Shown here piece by piece: positions 56,692 to 64,000 of a stretch of DNA of 64,000 bases. Position 1 is the stretch's first letter. Each line of letters begins with the position of its first letter. A model generated the notes under the pieces. That model worked only from the letters and a program-made list of their open reading frames with translations. It ran no database searches and was not told the DNA's origin. This stretch comes from Xenosphaeropsis pyriputrescens. Its lineage: Eukaryota; Ascomycota; Leotiomycetes; Phacidiales; Phacidiaceae. Where the stretch lies: the NCBI GenBank assembly GCA_022609375.1, contig JAGKQE010000030.1, forward strand, positions 1-64,000, written 5' to 3'. Both the position numbers and the translations under genes were made by a program.

Positions 56692-57875
56692 ATGCCTATT
56701 GCTCTCACAATCAAACGAGTTGATGGAAAGCCTGGGCAGGTCTATTATCCGTAAGCCATGCCTGCTGCCAACGCCACTGTGCATTTGCTCATTCTTGTCC
56801 ATCCAGACTTTCTGTCGACAACGTCCCGGTACCGACTCCAGGTCCAAAAGATCTTGTGGTATCCATTGAAGCATGCGCCTTGAACCATCGTGATTTGTTC
56901 ATTCGCCAGCACCTGTATCCCGGTACTACATTTTCTGTTCCACTACTTGCAGATGGCTATGGAGTCGTCACCTCTGTGGGATCCTCGGCATCCAAGTCGT
57001 GGGTCGGTAAGAAGGTCATTCTGACTCCAGGCCGTGGGTGGAAAAACTCCCTGGATGGTCCAGAGAGCCCCAAGGGATATGCTATTCTGGGAGGCACCAA
57101 GACCTATCCTATAGGAACCGCTCAGGAAGTGGTTTGCATTGATGAAGAAGAGGTCGAAGAAGCCCCGGGTCACCTTACTCCTGCTGAAGCCGCTGCTCTT
57201 CCTCTGACTGGACTGACGGCGTGGAGAGCGTTTGTTACTAAGAGTGGGAATGCAGAGAAGGGTAGAAATATTCTCATTACTGGTATTGGTGGTGGCGTGG
57301 CCTTGAATGCTCTGCAGTTTGCTGTGGCGAAGGGCTGTAAAGTTTGGGTTACGAGTGGAAGTGAGGAGAAGATCGAGAAGGCGAAGAAAATGGGTGCTGA
57401 AGGGGGTGTTATTTACAAGAATTCTGGGTGGGAGAAGGAGCTCCTTTCTATGCTGCCAAAGGATAGGCCACTCATTGATGCTATCATTGATGGTGCCGGA
57501 GGAGATGTCATTGCTAAGGCTGCAAAGGTTGCAAAGGTATGTTTGAAAGTCGTTTTGTAAGATTTTCGCTCATCCAAATAGGTGGGAGGCATCGTTGTCA
57601 GCTATGGTATGACACTTTCTCCAAAAATGGATTGGTCAATGAATGCAGTTCTCAAAAACATTGAACTTCGCGGGTCGACGATGGGGTCAAGAAAGGAATT
57701 TGCAGATATGGTTGAATTCGTAAACGCGAAGCAGATCAAGCCTATTGTTTCAAAAACAGCGAAGGGACTTGACAATGTGAAGGATATTGATGGTTTATTT
57801 GAAGATATGAAGAAGGGGAGTCAGTTTGGAAAATTGGTTATTGAGGTTTCGAAGGCATCTCACTCCAGGCTTTGA
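56692..57875 (+). CDS. medium-chain dehydrogenase/reductase (quinone reductase-like)
   Basis: Exons are 56692-56750, 56807-57536 and 57582-57875 (360 aa). It starts MPIALTIKRVDGKPGQVYYP and has the MDR fold: VSIEACALNHRDLFIRQ, PLLADGYGVVTSVG, PAEAAALPLTGLTAWRA and the nucleotide-binding ITGIGGGVALNALQFAVAKG, then IIDGAGGD. The structural-zinc cysteine lobe is absent and catalytic zinc ligands are not evident, so it belongs with quinone oxidoreductase/YogA-like enzymes and not with classical alcohol dehydrogenases. It probably uses NADPH. The C-terminal GLFEDMKKGSQFGKLVIEV is typical. Substrate unknown. Confidence 0.9.
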
Positions 57876-58465
57876 ATAATGAGCAAAGGTAATTGAAAGA
57901 AGAATGAGTTGATCAAGACAAGCACTTTTTGATAAATCATACATGTACATCATTACTCAAAGGGTTGCTTCTAATGAGAAATGTCTAATTGATGGCCTGA
58001 TGATCTCAAGGGCTTCCCAAGAACTTATTTTCGAAGATTTTGCGATAAGTGATTGCTTTTATGGTAACATGTTCCTGTGACTTCATCTCCTTGAAGCTTG
58101 AGGTTCGAATGATACAACAAATCACTACAAGATTCAACCGTATCAAGGCAAAGTATACATCTTTGCCACAAATTTTGAAAGGAAAATTATTAATAAAAAT
58201 GCAACGATTTTATGGCAAACGTCTCATTGAACATCACACTTTCACGAGATCAAACCGCGGAGTTTCACATCGTCGGACCGAGAGGATTGAGTCAGAAAAC
58301 TGCCTGTGCCTCGGCTCCCCACAATCACCCCAACCCCAGACAATAGCCGGCCAGACTACTCTACTCCGTCCCTAATCTTTAAGACAACCTGGATAGCTCC
58401 TGATAACCCTTCATTCTTTCACAACAATACCTTCCAACAACTTCGTAAATACAATCACTGTCAAG
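57876..58465. other. intergenic, no gene seen
   Basis: Spacer between two plus-strand genes; the second half is the thiolase promoter and a C/A-rich leader. Confidence 0.5.
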
Positions 58466-59960
58466 ATGACCGAGAGACTCACATCTATCCTCAAGCACAT
58501 TACCCCAGGTTCTTCGGGGTTGTCTACTATGTACGTTATCTCGTTATTCACCGCAGCATGTGAAGGACCACTCCATTGGCAGTGGATGATGGTTACCTTC
58601 CTGACAAGAGATAAGAAGGCAATTGCCAACGACGTAATATGGGTCTCAATCGGTTCTTCTCGTGTCGGAGATGGATTAGAGCAAATCAATGTTATACGGA
58701 GCTGACATTCATCAAACAGTACCCAGAAGAATGCTGATGATGTTGTCATCACTCTTGCCATCCGAACACCTTTGACAAAGGCATACAAGGGGGGCTTCAA
58801 GGATACTCAACTTGATTATCTAATCTATGCCTTACTGCAAAAAGTCATTGAGAAGTCTGGGATCGACCCAGCTCTCGTTGAGGATATTTGTCTTGGAAAT
58901 GTAAGCACCTCAAAGACTTGATCTGGGGTACAATTCAGCTGACAATCTGGCTCAGGTCAGTGAAGGTAAGGCCGCATATATTGTTCGCGCAGCATGTCTT
59001 GCGGCTGGTTTCCCAAATACTACCGCTGCATCGACCGTAAATCGTTTCTGCTCATCTGGCCTCAAGGCAACACAAGATATTGCCAACCAGATCGCCGAAG
59101 GCAGTATCGACATTGGAATCGCCTTGGGAGCTGAGATGATGTCCGTGGGAGGAGACCGTCTTGATCGCCCATTCCACCCAGAAATCGTCAAGACCCAGGA
59201 AGCAGCAGACTGCATGCAACCAATGGGACAGACCTCTGAGAACGTTGGCAAGGACTTCAACATCTCGCGAGAGATGCAAGACCGTTATGCTGCTGAGTCT
59301 TACCAACGTGCAGAGCGTGCACAAAAGGCAGGCTGGTTTGACGAAGAGATTGTCCCAATCGTTACTGAGATCAAGGACCCCAAGACTGGTGAGGTGAAGA
59401 AGGTCACTTTGACGAAGGACGAGGGACCAAGATACGGAACCACCTTTGAGAGCTTGAACAAGATCCGACCTGCATTCCCAGACTTCGGTGACAGAAGTAC
59501 TGGAGGAAACTCTTCCCAAGTCACCGACGGTGCTGCTGCCGTTCTCCTTATGAAGCGTTCCCGCGCCATTGAGCTTGGTCAGCCCATCATTGCCAAATTT
59601 GTCGGTGCCACAGTCGCTGGGCTCGCACCTAGAATCATGGGCATTGGTCCATCTATTGCTATTCCTAAGCTGTTCAGCAAGTACAACATCACCATAGATG
59701 ATGTTGATATTGTCGAGCTCAACGAGGCTTTCGCCTCTATGGCAGTGTACTGCAAGGACACGCTCAAAATCCCACACGAGAAGATGAACGTCAGAGGTGG
59801 TGCGATTGCTTTGGGACACCCTCTCGGAGCTACTGGTACGAGACAGATTGTCACTGGCTTGAGTGAGTGTAGGAGACAGAAGAAGAAGATTTTGTTGACT
59901 AGCATGTGCATTGGTACTGGGCAGGGAATGGCTGGTTTATTTGTATATGAGGGTGCGTGA
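58466..59960 (+). CDS. POT1: peroxisomal 3-ketoacyl-CoA thiolase
   Basis: Exons are 58466-58530, 58720-58900 and 58956-59960 (416 aa). The N-terminus MTERLTSILKHI fits the PTS2 pattern R-L-x5-H-(L/A) except that the last position is Ile. Thiolase motifs are complete: VNRFCSSGLKA with nucleophile Cys114, GGNSSQVTDGAAAVLLM, VELNEAFA, GGAIALGHPLGATG (catalytic His) and LTSMCIGTGQGMAG (second Cys). It cleaves 3-ketoacyl-CoA with CoA in the last step of peroxisomal beta-oxidation. Length and the PTS2-like start distinguish it from cytosolic acetoacetyl-CoA thiolase. Intron 1 (189 nt) separates the targeting region from the catalytic body. Confidence 0.94.
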
Positions 59961-60689
59961 GCATCTGATGTAGTTGATAGTCAAGCGTGAAATGTGTATG
60001 TTTTGAGACTGTGTTGTCCGAGGCTAATGTTATGAGTGACGATATACCTGCTCTTGTAGAACATGCCCATACGTTATGGCTCTCCAAGAAGCATTTTATA
60101 TGCTCACAGCATCATGCAAGAGCAGCAGTCCTCGGACTGAGTGAATATCATGCGTTATGTTACATGTTTAAGGTAGATACGATCTTGTCAACAACTATAT
60201 GTTGAATGTCTTCAGCTCATATAAAACAATAGAACCTCTACAGGACTTAGTATTGTACTAGGTAGTTGTCCATGCACAGCCAGGTTGACAGTATTAGCTT
60301 ATGAGATCTTCTACGCAAACGATGACGAGAACGAGAAGGTTCTAAACGCACCAAGAAGTCAATAACGTGATAGCAACAGGATTATTGTTCGATTAGCCGG
60401 CTCAAAGAATCGTGCCATGTTTTCGTAGCCATGCAGCACAATATAGTTGCTGCTGAAAACTTTGATATGAGGGATAATTGGCAGACCTCATCTTTCAAGT
60501 CTTAAGAGGCACAAGTATTAGGTAGCATATAACATAATATATTCTGAAAGCCACAACGCCATGCTATCTATGCACAAAAAGCCCATCTACTGATAATGCA
60601 CATCATCCTACCCAACATTCATATGTAGTTCGTATCATACTCGTACCGTCATCCCCGAACCGTGACAGAACCCACCAGTGAACAACCGT
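59961..60689. other. convergent intergenic region, no gene seen
   Basis: AT-rich spacer between the thiolase and SulP stop codons without coding-like ORFs. Confidence 0.5.
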
Positions 60690-63378
60690 TCATGCACGGT
60701 TCTCGTCTCCAACCGTGTTCTCATAGCCACTCGTCGAATCCGCCTCCATCATCCTCAAAGCCTCATTGACATCACCTACAAAATGAGACTTGCCACCGCA
60801 ATCCTCTAATATTCCACTCCTCTCAAAAGACTTCCAAATATGACTTCCCTCCACCGGCAATCTCGAGAAATAAACGTTCACGCCTCGCTCCCGATAAGAT
60901 CTTACAATCTCCGTGAGAACTTGGGTTCCTGAACCATCAAGGCCTGTCACGCCATGCACATCGAAGATGACATTCTTGTTATGTTCTTCGGAGCGGACGC
61001 GTGGCAGTGCAGGATGTGCGGACGTGGTACCATATAGTTCCAATCGCCTGAGACGATTCTTCAAATCACCGGTGTTAGCAAAGGTAAGAGGCTCTGGGAT
61101 CTTCACGATCAAGCATCCCTCAATGAATTCGAGGTTATCTGGGTTGTCTTCTGCGTTCTCGAAGCGATTGGTGCCAGGAATACGGCCTAAGATCTGGATG
61201 CGTGGACGCGTGGAATGCTTGACTACGCTCAAGAGAGAGAGGCCGATGCCAATGGCAATTCCAAGGTTGAGCGAGTAGAAGATTGTGGCGGCGAAGATTA
61301 TGGTCATCAAGCCTAACTCTGTGTAGCCTCGGATTTTGAGGAAGAAGTGGATGTCGTGAGGAGCTTCTTCTATCAACGACCAAGCAACTACAGTGATCAT
61401 GGAGGATAGGACTGCTTTCTATATACTTGTCAGCTGATGAAGGGCTACTATTGAGTAGGGAGACATACTGGGAGATAGTAGAAGTAAGGTAGCAGGAAAA
61501 GAATGCAGATTATGGTTATGATACTCAGGAAAATGCTGCTCATAGGAGTCTTGCCACCAGTAGAGGCGTTGACTTTGCTACGACCATATCCGCCGAAAGC
61601 TGGCAGTGCCGAGAAGCAACCTCCAACCAGATTTGCAACTCCAAGAGCGACGAGTTCACGATTAGGACTCAACTGAATCCCCTGTATCCCATCGCCGCCC
61701 TTGCCTTCACCCCCTCCAATGCCTTTTGCCGCAACAGAAGATTCGAAGAACCCCAGGAGCGCGATCAGAAAGGATGTTGACATCGCTTCACGAACGTGCT
61801 GCATGTGCGAGGTCTGGAAAGGCCAGTGGAAGGGGAAAGGATTTCGGCCTGCGCTCGATTTGATCTCGCCCAGGATTTCAAGTCCTTGATTCTCCCAATC
61901 AAATGCCCAGCATAGGATTGCAGAGCCAACAACCACTATGAAACGATCCGGGAAATAGGCCATGCCTGGATAGCGCGGTTGTAGGCGCTTCTTACATTCT
62001 CTGTAAATTGATGTCAGCAACTTGGCTTTCCTAAGAAGGATTTCACTGACCTGAATAGCATAATAGTCAAGAAGCTACCACCTGCGACCGCACATGTAAG
62101 GCCGTGTGCTTCCTTGATATGCGCGAATAGGAACCCCAGCTTGTCAATGCTGCTCCCATGACCAACATTTCCCGCGGAATCTGCAAGTTTTGTTAATCCC
62201 ATCTCCGGGATTAATTGATCGACAACAATAACAAAACCAATGGCGCTGATAAATCCACGAAGGAAAGGTCTACTCAAAACACTATCTAAAAATCCCAGTC
62301 TTGTTAAGCCAGCGATTAAAATGGCAGCACCAGCCATACCAGTCACTACTCCAGCAACTCTCGCATTCATTGCACCATCATCGTCGCCAGTATGACCCTT
62401 TTCTACGCTGTCCTTGACGATCGTTCCCACCAGCAAAGATCCTGCTGCCTCTGGCCCGACGACCATTTGCGGACAACTGCCCATCAAAGCATATATAATT
62501 GGATTGAAGACAAAAGAATATAGGCCGTTGATTGGTGGAATATGAGCGAGGTTCGATGCGAAGGACAAAGCCATCGGAAGATAAAAGGAGGCCATAGTAA
62601 GCGCAGCTATGAGATCACCCTGAAGGTACGACCATTTATACTGTCTAATCCAGGCGAAGAAGGGAACATAATATGACAAGTACCTGGGTACGGAACTCTG
62701 TCAGCTCATGATATGAAGATCTTCTAGTGGAATTGTGACAACATACATTGTTCTTGTGTTCGTGATTCCATGATTCTGGGCAAGCCATTCCGTAGTGGTC
62801 ATCCTCTTCACATTTCCACCAGAATTGTCGTATACACCTCTTGGACTGTTGATACCTCCCGGATATGCTCCTCCAAATCCATTTGAATTCTCTCTGCCTA
62901 AAGGACTCGCTGAGCGACTTGTCGGCTGTGGAGAGAAAGTGCCATGATTGCAAGGCCCAGGATGGGCGTGTCCTGTTATGAATTCCAACGGTCTGCGCAA
63001 CAAGCTTGTATTCTCAGTCGCTGAACCGGAGGCCTTTGATTTCATGTTTCCCAACAAAGAGGTCTTAGCATCTGCTGAATCAGGCTCGTCGATGTCTGCA
63101 GTAGCTTGAGGGTATTGCGAGGCCTTCGACGCCGAACCGCTCTTTGGCTGTACAACATCATCCTCTACATGGGCATTTATCGAGGAACTCGAACTACCTT
63201 TGTGTCCGGTAGCACTCATTGTGTCGTCCGGGGATTTTGGAATGCTGTGAGATTCTCGGAGGCCACTGGGTGTTATGGGTGCATGCTGCTGTCCACTTTG
63301 ACTTTTGACAGATGCCGCCCTCGAAGAAGAAATCGACGAGGGATGTGTATTTGAAGTCGAGGCGGTCTGTGGAGACAT
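60690..63378 (-). CDS. SulP-family anion (sulfate) transporter with STAS domain
   Basis: Exons are 62747-63378, 62051-62683, 61469-62000 and 60690-61418 (841 aa). Residues 1-205 are a long Ser/Gly/Pro-rich cytosolic tail. From about 212, YLSYYVPFFAWIRQYKWSYL enters the SulP core, with GDLIAALTMASFYLPMALSFA, then repeated membrane spans (VAGVVTGMAGAAILIAGLTRLG, GFISAIGFVIVVDQLIPEMG, ALGVANLVGGCFSALPAFGGYGRSKVN). The C-terminal STAS domain (about 690-820) contains VIFDVHGVTGLDGSGTQVL. It resembles the YPR003C-like branch of fungal SulP proteins, thought to act on an internal membrane, more than the plasma-membrane SUL1/SUL2 permeases. Substrate is inferred. Confidence 0.9.
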
Positions 63379-64000
63379 AACAAGCGAACGTCTATGAATA
63401 CTGGGGGATTCTCATGTCTAATCTTCGCGTGAAATCCTGGGATTGTTTCATGCTTCGAATGGTGGGATTTACTGGCATGTTGATAGCCTCGCACCCTATC
63501 CTAGTCGCTGCACTCGGAAGTGCACCTAAACCAATCATTTGTTTACTTTTGCCAATCCGTTGAATTTTAAAAAGAGCGCCTGTGGTTATGAACGCATTGC
63601 CATTTTCATCCCTTCCACCGCCCTCCTTTCCATTATTGAGGAAGCAAAAAGTAGCAGATGAGTCCACGATTACCCACAAATGCAGGTACTCACTGTAGTT
63701 GAGTTGCATCCAAGCGCGCTGAATTGCTGATCATCACCGCCTCTTCAGTACGTAATTACGTGGGGGCTCACGGACGTTTTTGTACGAAGCTTGATTGCTA
63801 GACAGTATCACAAGTCAGGCAAGACGATTTCGCGTATCAAACACCCAGACTTTAATATTATTACACGTGATATGCCCCTTACTGCCTGCAATTGTTTCTT
63901 CCGCCGGGGAACCTCCCGAGCCAATGCTGTTGTACTTGAATCCCAAAATCTGTCACATGCGCCAATCCTCTGCGGTTCCCACCCAATGCTAAATCATAAC
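63379..64000. other. SulP upstream region and window end
   Basis: No gene supported. A 105-codon minus-strand frame (63392-63709) lies just upstream of the SulP ATG and looks like leader sequence. The final 200 nt show nothing recognisable. Confidence 0.45.

Noticed and set aside
63392..63709. 105-codon frame upstream of SulP as a separate gene or first exon
   Set aside because: It does not splice cleanly into the SulP start and lacks recognisable content; a 5' leader is more likely.
1..64000. CRISPR array, bacterial defence system or intact transposon
   Set aside because: No regularly spaced repeats with spacers, no transposase or reverse transcriptase motifs, no long terminal repeats; all repeats found are short tandem arrays.
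1..64000. tRNA genes
   Set aside because: I looked for GGTTCGANTCC-type B boxes with a matching A box and acceptor stem and found none. A tRNAscan run would be decisive.

Overview
The window is nuclear DNA of a filamentous ascomycete (Pezizomycotina). Three things show this: short 45-100 nt introns with GTRNGT donors and CTAAC/CTGAC-type branch sites, mostly single unlinked genes about 1-3 kb apart, and a dispersed 5S rRNA gene. Protein style suggests Leotiomycetes/Helotiales, but that is inference. I see no bacterial features, CRISPR array, intact transposon or tRNA.

Layout. 0.6-4.1 kb: F-box/beta-propeller protein ending in a CaaX box (+). 5.2-7.1 kb: a DUF7924-type nuclease-like gene (+) behind a 14-bp tandem repeat, with coding sequence continuing past its stop codon. 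7.7-14.1 kb: three minus-strand genes, EMW1/TTC27, a strongly divergent histone H4 variant with six exons, and svf1. 14.8-15.4 kb: mitochondrial uL11m (+). 15.4-18.3 kb is gene-poor. 18.3-22.5 kb: a HAL/SAT4-family kinase and hsp10 (+). 22.9-27.7 kb: a 1506-residue GYF-domain protein (-). 30.3-31.0 kb: a glycine-zipper, Gly/His-rich protein (+). 31.8 kb: 5S rRNA (+). 32.3-33.8 kb: RQT4/TRIP4 zinc-finger protein (-). 34.7-36.1 kb: class-V aminotransferase (+). 36.3-39.5 kb: Hst3/4 sirtuin (-), with an uncharacterised same-strand gene ending 8 nt upstream of it. 40.1-42.7 kb: an uncertain Cys/Pro-rich ORF (+) convergent with a cytochrome P450 (-). 44-44.5 kb: an orphan two-TM protein (-). 46.9-51.5 kb: BOS1 SNARE (+), thiamine pyrophosphokinase (-), MIA40 (+) and OM14-like (+). 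52.2-52.8 kb: small DUF5872-like protein (+). 53.6-55.7 kb: flavin monooxygenase (-). 56.7-60 kb: medium-chain dehydrogenase and peroxisomal 3-ketoacyl-CoA thiolase (+). 60.7-63.4 kb: SulP anion transporter with STAS domain (-).

Most genes are housekeeping and unrelated in function, so this is ordinary mosaic fungal gene order and not an island or biosynthetic cluster. Four genes serve mitochondria (uL11m, Hsp10, MIA40, OM14-like). Exon structures were rebuilt by hand from frame continuity, splice sites and family conservation. The least ordinary items are the H4 variant (12-residue insertion in the histone fold, C-terminal extension, GC-AG intron), the DUF7924 gene with an in-frame stop, the unknown gene abutting the sirtuin, the two genes whose first coding exon is only the start codon, and the CaaX-tailed F-box protein.
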